Assembly (NCBI GenBank): GCA_021292165.1
Contig: CM037879.1
Coordinates: forward strand, 20,173,525 to 20,237,524
Origin: Shinisaurus crocodilurus
Taxonomy: Eukaryota; Chordata; Lepidosauria; Squamata; Shinisauridae
Reading direction: 5' to 3'
DNA: 64,000 nt
The position numbers were made by a program, and so were the translations under genes. This document shows, one piece after another, positions 1 to 9,717 of this stretch. Positions within the stretch are counted from its first letter, which is position 1. Each line of letters opens with the position of its first letter. The notes beneath the pieces are model-generated. The model was given only the letters and a program-made list of their open reading frames with translations. It did not search any database and was not told where the DNA came from.

Positions 1-843
1 AAGATGACTTGCGCAACCGGTGATGTTACAAAGGGTAGGCTCAAGAAATCATGGTTCAGCCTTCTAACTTTTTTTTAAATCCAGTATGGCTGGATATTTT
101 AGTTGAAAACAGACATGTCTTTCAAATTCCAAAATCCTGATAGTAGTGTGCAATACCTTTGTTAAGTCAGGTCACCAAAAATGTACAAGCATTTGATATT
201 TCCAGGCCTTTTCATCAGGAAAGATGTTACAAAGAACAAATGTGTGTTGGGGGGGGGGGGGCTGACTGGATCTTGAAGTCATGATGTCTGCATAGTCAGA
301 GTTTTAAGACACACAAACCTCCAACCTCTTTTTAAATTATTATTTTATTTATTATATTTATACCCCGCCTTTTTTCCTGCAAGGAACCCAAGGCGGCTTA
401 CACAATCCTCCTCCTCTCCATTTTATCCTCACAACAACAACCCTGTGAGGTAGGTTAGGCTGAGAGTCAGTGACTGGCCCAAAGTCACCCAGTGAGTTTC
501 ATGGCAGAGCGGGAACTAGAACCCGGATCTCCGGAGTCCCAGTCCAACACTCTCACCACTGCGCCACGCTGGCGTAATTGTAATTTGTAATATGTTGCCT
601 GATGAAGAGCTCTGGAGATCTAGAAAGCTTGCACATTGATTGGGCCTGATCACGGTTTTGCACTAATATGGATTGTGGAATGTTTCTTGTGGCCAACAGG
701 GCTGCCTTTGCTTTTTGAATGCCTTTCAAAGGCAGCAGTGGGACAGATGCAATTTTTGATTATGGGATGGGGGGGTTATTATTATTTTTTAAGTTCATGA
801 ACTGTTGGCCTGAACTGGGGCCGGAGGAACGGGGAAGACTCAC
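1..843 (-). other. GCH1: GCH1 intron 1, 5' part (partial)
   Basis: This stretch follows the exon 1 splice donor of GCH1 on the minus strand. The donor reads GTGAGT at 843-838, directly after the last exon base at 844. The intron continues past the left edge, so exons 2 onward are outside the window. Inside it I see a minus-strand tRNA-type SINE (331-574), a short poly-G run near 249-261 and otherwise unremarkable AT-rich sequence. Confidence 0.8.
331..574 (-). mobile_element. tRNA-derived SINE, near full length
   Basis: Read on the minus strand, the element starts with a tRNA-like head (A-box-like GCGCAGTGGTGAGAG and a B-box-like region) and ends in the conserved tail TTCCTTGCAGGAAAAAAGGC followed by ATAAATA repeats. 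At least eight further copies lie in this window. The head is known in squamate SINEs to be an internal RNA polymerase III promoter. This copy sits in GCH1 intron 1, in the same direction as the gene. The family name is not certain from sequence alone. Confidence 0.85.
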
Positions 844-1186
844 CTCCGATGGTTTCTTGGTAGCCTTTGGTGAGAAACTGCATGGCTTTGGCCGCCCTAC
901 GGGGCGTGAGTAGCAGCCCTTGCCTGGCCGGGTCCTCACCCAGCCCCTGCAGGATGGTGGCGTAGGCAGACTCTAGAGCGGGCAACACGTCCCTCTTTTG
1001 CTCGCCGGCTTCCCGCTCACGGTTGCACGTGCTCTCCAGCGGCGGGCGGAGGTAGTGCTTGTTCGGCGCCTGCCTCCGCGTCTCGCCGCCGCCACTGCTT
1101 TGCAGCTCGCCCAAGTCCTTGCAGAGACGTCCGGGAAGCAAGTCCCCGTTCTGGTAGCATTGCAAATCCCGCTGCGGGGACTCCAT
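844..1186 (-). CDS. GCH1: GTP cyclohydrolase I, coding exon 1 (partial gene)
   Basis: GCH1 converts GTP to 7,8-dihydroneopterin triphosphate, the first and rate-limiting step of tetrahydrobiopterin synthesis; the cytosolic enzyme is a decamer. The exon gives 114 codons plus one base, the same length as human exon 1. The first 60 or so residues are poorly conserved and charged, as usual. The C-terminal part is diagnostic: [16 protein letters not shown], then RQGLLLTP and [14 protein letters not shown], matching the start of the catalytic domain. The phase-1 junction adds G before the donor, so codon 115 would become Asp with a following AT, as in human. The start chosen is the first in-frame ATG (1186-1184), in a good Kozak context (G at -3 and +4), with an in-frame TAG at 1258-1256 upstream. 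Upstream in-frame sequence offers only a GTG. Oddity: the Trp of the human TPWRAA motif is Arg here. The active-site zinc and GTP residues lie in later exons, outside the window. Confidence 0.96.
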
Positions 1187-1587
1187 CGCCGAGCACGTGC
1201 GGCGGCGGGCGGCACGGAGGAGCGCAAAGGCGATCGACACGAGGGCTAGGCTGGACTAAAGTGGAGCGGGCGCGGGCAGTCTAGCCCTAGGCGAGCGATG
1301 GGGCAGCGGGCGCCGTTTGGGCCGGGGAAGCCCGCGGCTGGTGGCGCATGCCCAGGAGCGGCTGCTCCTGCAGGCAGGTGGAGAGGATCCCGGGCGCGGG
1401 GGGGACCTGGGCCACCGTCTCTAGGGGCGCAACGCGTTGCTGATCGGGGGTCAAGAGCAAGGAAGGAAGGAGACTGGCTGGCTGGCGCGCGCTCTCCCTC
1501 TCTCTCTGCAGCAGCTTGCAAGTGGCGCTCCGGCCGCACCGCCAAGCCTAGCCCGAGGGTGCAGGCGGCTTGGCCGGAGCCATGCGC

Positions 1588-1645
1588 TATTTATCGTGCC
1601 GCTCGGCCACGCCGATTGGCCGCTCCCCCGTCAGAAGGCGACGTC
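1588..1645 (-). promoter_or_regulatory. GCH1: GCH1 proximal promoter motifs (CRE-like, CCAAT, TATA-like)
   Basis: In minus orientation the order is GACGTC (1645-1640), a TGACG half-CRE (1633-1629), a CCAAT box (1619-1615) and ATAAATA (1594-1588). Work on mammalian GCH1 has established a cAMP-responsive CRE next to a CCAAT box in the proximal promoter, so the order matches expectation. A start site about 25-30 bases downstream of the TATA-like box would lie near 1560 and give a 5' UTR of about 370 bases. The start site is inferred. Confidence 0.6.
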
Positions 1646-1990
1646 TTGGGACTGTCAGCTGGGCGAGCTTCACTGAGGCGCCCTTTGTCACCTGCAGCCC
1701 CCCCACCACCCCCGCTCCGGCTTGCTGTAATCGGAGGAGATAAGCTTGGGATGCGAGCGTTAGTCACAGCGCCGGCAGGAAAAGGCGCGCAACCCCCCCC
1801 CCCCCGCCGCCGTCCAGGCTTGCCGCCCAGGCCTCCAGCGTCGCCATGTCCCCGGGACAGGGTGAAAGGCGGAACGGCCCCTTTTCAGTGATTTTTTTTT
1901 TTTAATTGAAAGGCTCCAAAAGTAGTGGGACGTGTTAAGAGACACTTGAGAATATTATTTTATAAGTGAAACTATTCCAGTAAGTATGAT

Positions 1991-2111
1991 GGGTAGTATC
2001 CATCGTTAGTCCTACGTAGAGTTGAAATGAATGAGACTTAGTCACAACTAAATTAAGTCCCATTCACTTCAATGGGTCTATTCTACATAGGACTAACATT
2101 GGATACTGCTC
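1991..2111. mobile_element. Short palindromic MITE
   Basis: The ends are inverted copies: GTTAGTCCTACGTAGAG near 2005 pairs with the segment ending GGATACTGCT near 2110. The middle has a TTCAATGGG motif that recurs in related elements in the window. A decayed relative lies near 48430-48530. No coding capacity. Confidence 0.65.
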
Positions 2112-2317
2112 CATATACCAGGGGTGCAGAACCAGTTTTGGGTTGGGGTCCAGATGGCTGCCCAACCAGACCACAGGCTGCATGACTTCAGGTGGGTGTG
2201 GCCCATGCACCTGCCACCAGTGGGCATGGCCCTGCCTACCTGGTGTCATTTGCTCCCTGGCCTAAGCACCCACAGTTGGGCCAGGGACCTGGCTTTGCTG
2301 CACACGGGGTTTCCTGC

Positions 2318-2527
2318 CTAGCGGTGGGGGCTGGTGGCACCAATGGCAGTGGGGCAGTGTAGCCACCCTGGGTTTCAGCCTGAATGGTAAAGGAGCTATC
2401 CATGGTGCTAAACCCTAGCCTCACAATAAGTTCAGCACCATGGTTAGCTCCTTTACCATTCAGGCTGAAACCCAGAGTGGATACACTGCCCCACTGATAT
2501 TAGGGCCACCAGCCACTGCTGCCGGTT
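2318..2527. repeat. Long hairpin, about 93-95 bp arms
   Basis: The left arm (2318-2410) is the reverse complement of the right arm (2432-2527) with a few mismatches and about 20 bases of loop. The best-matched core is CAGCCTGAATGGTAAAGGAG at 2377-2396 and its complement near 2447-2466. Weaker similarity continues outward on both sides, so the whole 2.12-2.72 kb segment may be one foldback element. Confidence 0.7.
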
Positions 2528-2549
2528 AGAGAAGCCCCATCATGTGCAG

Positions 2550-3289
2550 TGAAACCAAGCTGGCCTAGCTCCCGTCACCTCTCAGGTGAAGGAGCAACAG
2601 GAACTAGGTCAGCTCTGCTCTGCCCCACCTTGGCCTGCCTTGCCTCCTTCCCAATATGTGGGGAAGGAGGCAAGCCACGCAGAAGCATTTTTGAGTTGAG
2701 AATTGTATCACAAAATCCAGAGAAGTGCAAAAACTAAAGTATAACTGTATTCCGATCTACATAATTAGTCCAGGCAGCAACATGAAAATGTACAGCTGTC
2801 TTGGTCATTAGGGAAGAGGGAGCGTTGTGTGAGCGTGTGCACAATTTCCACATTTTTGACCTGCCTTTCTAAATGACACAGTCATTATAGTTACAGTTTC
2901 ATCAATGATCCACAAAGAATGGGCAGAAGTAGTTTAAGCAGGCCGCAGCTTGACGTATTTCTTACTCAAAAAGGTGGTGCTCTGGTTTGTGTCACTTTTG
3001 GCTGAGCGCACAAATGTGGGCTGCAGCTTAGCCTGCAAATTACATGATGCAAGGAGCAAGCTGATCAAAAGATGAGGCCCCTATCTCCACTGAATTATGT
3101 GCCCTAAAGCGGTTTTAAAATTGAATCTGCTTTTCAGTACACAGTGCATGTGTTTAAAATTAGTAATGTGTGCTCTTCCAAAAAGCACACATTACAACCA
3201 CATTTCAGCGTACGAATAAGATTACATGTCTGCCCCTGTGTTCTTTGGACAGCTGCCTGCCAACATATTGACAGCTGCCTGCCAACATA
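2550..3289. other. No gene or clear repeat recognised
   Basis: Unremarkable sequence. A direct duplication GACAGCTGCCTGCCAACATATT is seen in part as two adjacent copies near 3248-3292. Nothing here supports an exon. Confidence 0.4.
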
Positions 3290-3293
3290 TTGA

Positions 3294-3510
3294 CATGGTT
3301 TGGATCACACAACAACCCACCATGGGTGATCAGCCATGGTGGGTTTCATGTCAGCCAAACTCGGTGTGTTTTCAGCAGGGTGGCTTGTTTTTCTCAAATA
3401 AGCCACCCCAAGAACCCATGGCTTTTTTTAAGGGTACTTCATACCCATGGTGGCTTGTGTCATCCTAACCCAGCAGGGCAATTTCATCATGGGTTGTTGT
3501 GAAAAGTGCC
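3294..3510. mobile_element. Fragment of the ACAACCCACCATGGG-type DNA element
   Basis: It contains ACAACCCACCATGGGTGATC and inverted versions such as CCATGGTGGGTT, the same vocabulary as the terminal regions of the larger elements at 17891, 22407, 37749 and 59509. Ends are not resolvable. Confidence 0.5.
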
Positions 3511-3539
3511 ACCAAGCTGCTTGGCAAACGTGGCCAAAA

Positions 3540-4376
3540 AAGCCCTGCTAGGGCTGAATCAGACTCAGGCAAGGAAACAAAACAGGTAAATGGTCAAGCA
3601 CAAAAGTTTCAGTCCAGTATAGGATCAGGCTAAGGCAGGAGTGGTCACAATAGCAGCAAAGGTCAAAGTACAGTTAAGCAGTCAGACACAATACACCGTC
3701 CAGAAGCAGAGTCAAGCAGGAATCCAAGGGTCAGTAGCACAGAGGGTCCATCCAGAAAACAAAACACTGGAGCTCAAAGAATGATGTTGCTTCAGCACTG
3801 GCTAGGCTAAAACTGAAGGCTTATATAGCCAGAGCTTCCTGAGCCCCACTCAGGGCTCAGCTGCAGTACATTACAGGCCTTCTGGGAAAAGTCCTACTCA
3901 GGAGGAAAGCCTTGCTCCTGTGGAGTGTAATCAAACACTTCTTCTCAAAGGAGCCCCATTGGCCTGCCTCTTGAGGCAACAGCGCTCTCAGAGGCAGAAC
4001 TCCCCTCCTCCTGTGGGGATGGACTAGCAGTGATCTCCTCGGAGAGCCCAGGCTCCCCCAGATCTCCTGACACGGGTGTCTCCTTGGAGGATTCCTCCAG
4101 TGGGGGCATGACAGACATGCCGCTCCTCGCAAGTGATCTCGCTTCCCGAACTCTGCCTAGCAACAGATTGCACTGCTGTAGCCTCTGTCCTCCCTGGCAT
4201 TCTCCTCCCCTGCTCCAATGTGATTTCGCCGCTTCACTTGTCAGCGGCCATTTTTCTTCCTTTCCCTTGTGAGCCAGCTGTGTGTAATCTACACAGCGAC
4301 CTTGAAGAGCCTGCAGTTCTGCTAAGTTTAGCTTTGTCTTCATTGTGCCTTCCCTCCACACACCTACATCAAGGTT
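3540..4376 (-). mobile_element. Possible decayed solo LTR (minus)
   Basis: On the minus strand there is a TATA box CTATATAA (3828-3821) in a non-coding stretch with promoter-like composition, unlike the surrounding MITEs. The right end near 4370 gives a TG start on the minus strand. I could not find matched target-site duplications or a polyadenylation signal, so this is tentative. It could instead be part of an unknown repeat. Confidence 0.3.
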
Positions 4377-4654
4377 TCTGAAAGGATCCTGGAGAAGAAG
4401 CCTCTTAATTTTTTAACTGAAGTAACGTAAGCACTACTTTGAACCTTCATCTTGTACAATTCATTAAAATGACTTATTATTTTTATTAAGTTTTGTGGAT
4501 TTTCTTTTCTTCACAGTAAGGGTAGTGGGCATTGGGTGTTTTTTTTAAAAAAAATGTATTATTCATGATTTATATTTTGAATTACCCAGAAGTAGGTATC
4601 CTTTGTAGAAAGGGCAAGATTTGTATGTGTGTAGGGGCAAAGAATCTATCTATC

Positions 4655-4763
4655 AAGCCTGGTTATTACTTGGATGGGAGAGCCCTCCTCTAGTTTCCTG
4701 CATTGAGCAGGGGGTTGGACTCGATAGCCTTGTAGGCTCCTTCCAACTCTATGATCTATGGAT
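4655..4763 (+). mobile_element. 5S-rRNA-derived SINE with CR1-type tail, 5' truncated
   Basis: It begins inside the 5S internal promoter (GCCTGGTTATTACTTGGATG, compare 5S rRNA box C) and continues into GGGGTTGGACTCGATAGCCT and TCCTTCCAACTCTATGATC, the 3' end shared with CR1 LINEs. Three other copies are at 23212, 34623 and 36583. The Helitron at 4777 is inserted just after its tail. Confidence 0.8.
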
Positions 4764-5046
4764 ATGGGATATGATATCTAAGATAAAGAGAGTCCTGACT
4801 GACTGACTATTGACTGACTCATCAACGACCCGCTCAAACCATTTAATCTAGAATGTGAAATTTTGAGGAACATAGTTTTGTTTGACGTGAACACCCCTAA
4901 GGAATGATTTTTTGGAATCCGTCCCTAAGGGGGTGAAAAAGGGCAAAATCTCCCCACTCTCATATCTCCTATGGGAAAACAACAGGGGAGGCAGTTATTC
5001 AATCGGCCTCATCTCATAATTGCTTGCGGAGCCAATAGCAGCAGTT

Positions 5047-5525
5047 ATGCAAATAGCCCATACAACACTTAGAATGTTCGTATGAATTCCTGCAGGGGCC
5101 AATAGGGGTGGGTATGCAAATCTCCCCTAGGCCATTTAGAATGTTCTCTGAGGGGGTGAAAAGGGAGGGAAACTTTTTAAATGACTGCCTGACTAAATGA
5201 CTGTTGTGTTTATGGGCGTTTGTGTGTATTGCATAGGCTCCTACACGGTTGGACGGATCCACCTCAAACTTGGCACGCACGCATACTCTTCATCACCCAA
5301 GGACAAAGACTGGCGGGTTTAAATCTTTGAAAAACCCTCGTTGCGCCTGTACGGCCCAAAATAGATGAGAGCCAATGGCGTCACTTGGAATGTTCGCAGG
5401 GGCCATTCAGGAGCGGTTATGCAAATCACTCCAACAACATATAGAATGTTCGTATGAACTGCCGCCACAGGGGCACAATCAGGAGCGGATATGCAAATCT
5501 CTCCAATGTCAAAACAGAATGTTCA
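5047..5525 (+). repeat. Degenerate repeat units with ATGCAAAT octamers inside Helitron
   Basis: Four octamers ATGCAAAT occur at 5047, 5114, 5419 and 5491, each followed within about 40 bases by a TAGAATGTTC- or AGAATGTTC-like segment and most preceded by a GGGGCCA or AGGAGCGG segment. This is a loose tandem array upstream of the minisatellite. Confidence 0.65.
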
Positions 5526-5570
5526 TATGAACAGCAGCCAGGGCCTACACGGGGGGGGGGGGGGAGAGGA

Positions 5571-6416
5571 GCTGGGATTTTATTGTTGGGTAGTCCCGGG
5601 GGGGCGCAAACTGGTATTATATTGTTGTGTAGTCCCGGGGGGTGGCACAGGGATTCATTGCTGTGTAGTCCCAGGGGGGGAGCAGGGATTTCATTGTTGG
5701 GTAGTCCCGAGGGGGAGGGGGAACAGGGATTCATTGCTGTGTATTCCTGGTGGGGGGGGACTGGGATTTCTTGTTTGGCAGTCCCGGGGGGGAAGCAGGG
5801 ATTTCATTGTTGTGTAGTCCCGGGGGGGAAGCAGGGATTTCATTGTTGTGGCAGTCCCGGGGGGGAGCAGGGATTTCATTGTTGTGTAGTCCCGGGGGGG
5901 GGGGGGAAGCAGGGATTTCAAATTGTTGTGGTAGTCCCCGGGGTGGGTGGGAGCTGGGATTTCATTGTGTGGTCCAGATTGGGGGAGCAGGGATTTCATT
6001 GTGAAGTCCCCTGGGGGGGGGCGGAAATTCATTGTACAGTACTGGAGGGGGAGCAGGGGTTTCATTGTGTAGTCCCGATGTGTGTGTGAAACTGGGATTT
6101 CATTGTGTAGTCCTGGGTGGGGAGTAGGGATTTCATTGTTGTGCAGTCCTGGGGGGGGAGCAGGGATTTCATTGTGTAGTCCCGGGGCGGGGGAGCTGGG
6201 ATTTCACTGTTGTGTAGTCCCGGGGGGGGGAGCTGGGATTTCATTGTGTAGTCTCGGGGGGGAGCAGGGATTTCACTGTGTAGTCCCAGGGGAAAGGGAA
6301 CAGGGATTTCATTGTGCACGCAGTCCTGGGGGAAAGGGAACAGGGATTTCATTGTGTAATCCCGGGGGAGCTGAAATTCCCGGGGGAGCTGGGATTCCAT
6401 TATGTAGTCCCGGGGG
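5571..6416 (+). repeat. G-rich minisatellite, about 24 units of 30-40 bp
   Basis: Units follow the pattern GCAGGGATTTCATTG, an optional TTG, TGTAGTCCC, then a run of G. I count about 24 units, with length variation mainly in the G run. Stops are rare in all frames because of the unit composition, so long open frames appear on both strands; they encode only the repeat and are not genes. The G strand is strongly predisposed to G-quadruplexes. Confidence 0.9.
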
Positions 6417-6528
6417 ACCTTTCCTATGGAACGATTCAAAACAGCGGTCAGCTACCTTAAGGAATTTCGAACAAATAGTGCCTATAGGAAAATGATGACC
6501 CATGCAACGCCGGGTGAAAAAAGCTAGT

Positions 6529-8700
6529 TTACTATATTCTCATGTTTAATGTGACTTCTTGAAATGTCAGGGGATTGCGGAATCCAAATAAACAGAGAAA
6601 GTGCTCTCCAAGCTAAAGGAATATGATACTGATGTGGCTTTTCTGCAAGAAACTCATTTGATGGTGACAGATACATATCAACTGATAAGAGATCAGGTTG
6701 AAGAAGCTAATGTAACCGATGCTTCTATGTGGTTTAAAACGGGTAGCAATTTTAATCCATAAATTACTTTTGCTTTCATTTCAACAGACTGTTCTTGATC
6801 CTGATGGTCAGTTTCTGATTGTGGTTGGAAAATACAATGAGCATGTAATGGTTTTGATTAATGTCTACTGGCCCAATAATGATTCTTCAGCTATGTTTCA
6901 TGAATGTTTTAGCAAATTGTTTGATATTGGGTATGATCATTTGATGGGGGGGGAGGGATTTTTTAATGAGATCTTAGATCCTGTGCTGGATAGGAATACT
7001 CTGGCCCCTAAGAGGCAAGCAATGGTGAGATTTACAATTCAGGCCTACATGGCTGAATTTGGCCTGGTTGACCCTTGGAGAATTATGCATTCAGATGAGA
7101 GAGATTATACTTTTATTTCTTCCATCCATCATAACTGCTTTCGGTTAGATTACTTTTTGGTAGAGACTATAAGGTTGAAGCATTGGTAATTTCAGATCAT
7201 GCTGGTCTCTGGCATTTTAATGTTTCCTTGTTAACCATGAGGTTTTTAAAAATCAGATTTTTGCTGCGCTACAAGAGTATTTTGAGATTAATGAGGGTAC
7301 AGCTAACTCATGCTCCGTTGAGTGGGAGGTCAGCAAAGCCTTTATATGGGGCCGAATTATTACCTATGCCTCATATAGAAACAAATTTTTAAAAAGCAAC
7401 AAATAGCCTTAAGTGAAAGGTTGAAAACTCTCATAACTCAGTCTGCCATTTCTCCAACTGCACAACTTTATCAGGAGGTGCAGCACATCAAATACAAGGT
7501 GCGGAGGTTTATTAAAAATAGACAGGGGACAGATCATCTCAGATAATTGATCGGATTGCACTAAATACGAATGACACAGATACAGCTGCCATTGTTTCTT
7601 TGGATGTGGAGAAGGCCTTTGACAAAATTTATTGGAAATTTATTTTAGCTACATTGAGAAATTTTGGTTTTCCTGCAGAATTTCTGAAATGGGTCAAAAT
7701 TCTATATTCAACCACAAGAGTTAGAGTTAGAACCAATGGCTTTTTGTCTGATTTTTATTTATTTTTTACGTGGAAGAGGTACCAGACAGGGATGTTCACT
7801 TTCCCCACTGATACTGATCTCTGTTTGGAACCTCATGTGTTATCCGGCAGAATGCTAATATTCATGGATTTGTGCATAATTGTTCAGAATTGAAACTTAT
7901 TATTTATGCTGATGACCTGTTATTGTTTATTTTGAAACTCCAGTTGTTTGTTCCAGCTTTGATGCAGACGATTAATACTTTTGGCAATTTGTCTGGGTAT
8001 TCAATTAACGGGTCAAAGTCCAAACTGATGTCGATTGGAGATATTATATCCCATAGTGTACTAGTTAACTGGCAATTTAGACCTTGCCCAGATTTCATTA
8101 CTTATTTGGGAATACTTATCCCTAGAGATATATCTCCAATGATTAAGCTAAATTTGAATAAGCTAACCAACGAGATCTTACGGGTTATTGATAGAAGGGC
8201 ATCTTTAAAGCTGAGTTTATGGGGTAGGGTAAATACACTCAAGATGAATGTAATTCCTCAAATTGTTTATGTTTTACTTAGTATTCCTCTGTTTATACAT
8301 AGCAAATATTTCCAAAAATTTAACGCCTTGTTTTGTAAATTCCTATGGAGTTCCGCTCCACCATGAATATCTTTGAAAAGGATGCAACTTCCAATTAAAG
8401 AGGGTGGATTTGGCCTCCCTGATCTTGCTTTATATCATCGGGCCTATCTGTTGACTTGTACTAAATTTTGGTCTTTTCTGCTCAGATTAGACACCCCCCC
8501 CCCGTGCCCCGTTCAGTTTTGGAATCTTCATCCTTGGATCCTCTCCCCAAATGGATTGCATTGGGCTCTCGATATACTAAGACAGGGTGCCTCCCACAGT
8601 TATGGCGGTAAGAGTGGGGTGTGGTGCATAGTATTATGTCAGTTACAGTTAGATCCATTTTCACACGCAAAATTAACTCTATGGAAACTCACAATAAAAA
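6529..8700 (+). mobile_element. Tx1/L1-like LINE ORF2 remnant (endonuclease and reverse transcriptase)
   Basis: Pieces in several frames read as a non-LTR retrotransposon ORF2. The endonuclease part (6560-7220) shows DVAFLQETH, VYWPNND, a DPVLDR segment, RDYTFISSIHH and ISDHAGL. The RT part (7540-8360) shows VSLDVEKAFDKIYW, RGTRQG in another frame and the YADD catalytic motif at about 7908-7919. After it comes TYLGI and a C-terminal LPIKEGGFGLPDL at 8385-8425. The block order and wording fit the L1/Tx1 clade. It is dead: there are stops, frameshifts, and a deletion that joins the post-endonuclease linker to a segment reading RQGTD (about 7525). The 5' part is missing; the Helitron end abuts it at 6528. 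Confidence 0.85.
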
Positions 8701-8754
8701 AATAATTATTAAAAAAATGATTTAGGGCACAATCCTCTGGCTTCTGGACACTGT

Positions 8755-9200
8755 ATGGGGGGGACCATAGGATTATTCAGAGCCCTAGCTCTGAGGTCCT
8801 GTGTGAGCTCAGAGCTGGGACAACAAATGCCAAGGCCCCATCCCGCCCCCGCCGCCGGCACAGAAAGAGCCACGCTGGCTGCCTCCCTGAGGTTGGAAAT
8901 GGGCCTCGGAGAGGAGGAAAAGGGGTGTGCCTGGGGAGGGGAGGGGAGGGGGCTGGGGCCAACAGCTTACACCATATCCAAACAGTGCCCCGGCCTCCTC
9001 CCCTCCCCCTCTGAACCGAAAAACAGTTGTCAAGATAAAATGCTGGGCGCAAGGCATGGCGCAGTGGCGAAGATCACCGCTGCCGTGCCTCACACCTTGC
9101 ACTGTATGCACATAAGCCTCCATGATCCAGAGGCTTATGTGCCTCGAGGGCAGAGGGCATTGGATCGCACCCTTAGTGTGTAAAATTTCATTTCATTTGT
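8755..9200. other. GC-rich stretch without recognised gene
   Basis: Open frames exist on both strands because of GC content, but none has a recognisable domain. It includes the MITE-type phrase GGGCACAATCCTCTGGCTTC near 8727 and CTTATGTGC inverted copies near 9115-9145. I see nothing to support an exon. Confidence 0.4.
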
Positions 9201-9216
9201 GCAAACGATCTGTACT

Positions 9217-9717
9217 GAGATTAACAAGATTAATGTAGTGCTTACATTAACATTTAAAGCCCTAAACAGTTTGGGGCCAGGTTATCTGAAGGAACGCCTC
9301 ATCCCATACGAGCCTGCCCGAACCCTGAGATCTTCTTCGGAGGCCCTTCTCAGAGTGCCCCCTCCAAAAGAGGCTAGAAGAGTGGCTACTAGGGGAAGGG
9401 CCTTCTCAGTTGTGGCACCCCATCTGTGGAATCAACTCCCCAAAGAGGTGTGCCTGACGCCTACCCTCTATTCTTTCAGGCGCCAGGTGAAGACCTTTTT
9501 ATTTGCCCAACATTTTAATGGTTGATTTTATTCCTTTTATTATCGCCACTGTACTTCTGGATTAAATTTATTTTGGCTGCTTGTTTTTATCATATTATAT
9601 TTTATATGTTTGTGTTTTTATATTATTTTTGTTGATATTTTTGTGTTGCTGTGTTTTGTAAACCGCCCAGGGAGCCTTTTGGCTGATGGGCGGTGGATAA
9701 ATATATTAAATAAATAA
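9217..9717 (+). mobile_element. L2-like LINE 3' fragment
   Basis: A 108-codon open frame (9199-9525) reads FKALNSLGPGYLKERL, then APHLWNQLPKEV and SFRRQVKTFLFAQHF, the conserved C-terminus of ORF2 in the L2 group. It is followed by an AT-rich 3' region with GTAAACCGCCCAGGGAGCC (about 9657) and ATAAA repeats. The same 3' end recurs at 30740-30922 and, more diverged, at 63340-63481. Confidence 0.8.

Larger units (their letters stand above)
820..1880. promoter_or_regulatory. GCH1: CpG island over GCH1 promoter and exon 1
   Basis: CpG dinucleotides and G+C are abruptly dense here and fall away on both sides (AT-rich intron on the left, transposons from about 1.9 kb on the right). The island covers coding exon 1, the presumed 5' UTR and the upstream motifs. 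Such islands mark promoters active in many tissues. Poly-C and poly-T runs at 1793-1806 and 1892-1902 mark its outer edge. Confidence 0.8.
4777..6528 (+). mobile_element. Non-autonomous Helitron
   Basis: The 5' end starts with TC after an A (4776|4777) and runs into GTCCTGACTGACTGACTATT. The 3' end has a small GC-rich hairpin (CCCATGCAACGCCGGGT at 6499-6515) followed 8 bases later by the terminal CTAGT (6524-6528), then T. Insertion between A and T without duplication, a 5' TC and a 3' hairpin plus CTRRT are the defining Helitron features. There is no Rep-helicase coding sequence, so it must have moved in trans. Inside it carries four ATGCAAAT octamers and a large G-rich minisatellite. An alternative 5' TC exists at 4793. 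Confidence 0.85.

Noticed and set aside
1187..1240. An 18-codon N-terminal extension of GCH1
   Set aside because: It would start at GTG, not ATG. The ATG at 1186 gives the same exon length as human and has a good Kozak context.
5571..6416. CRISPR-like array of regular repeats
   Set aside because: Units are contiguous with no unique spacers, and the genome is eukaryotic; it is a minisatellite.
5454..6495. Overlapping long open frames on both strands (up to 211 codons) in the Helitron
   Set aside because: They are translations of the G-rich minisatellite, rich in Gly, Ser and Pro depending on frame; no domain and no independent start or splice evidence.
8755..9183. A 142-codon plus-strand frame
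   Set aside because: GC-rich, with comparable frames on the opposite strand and no domain.
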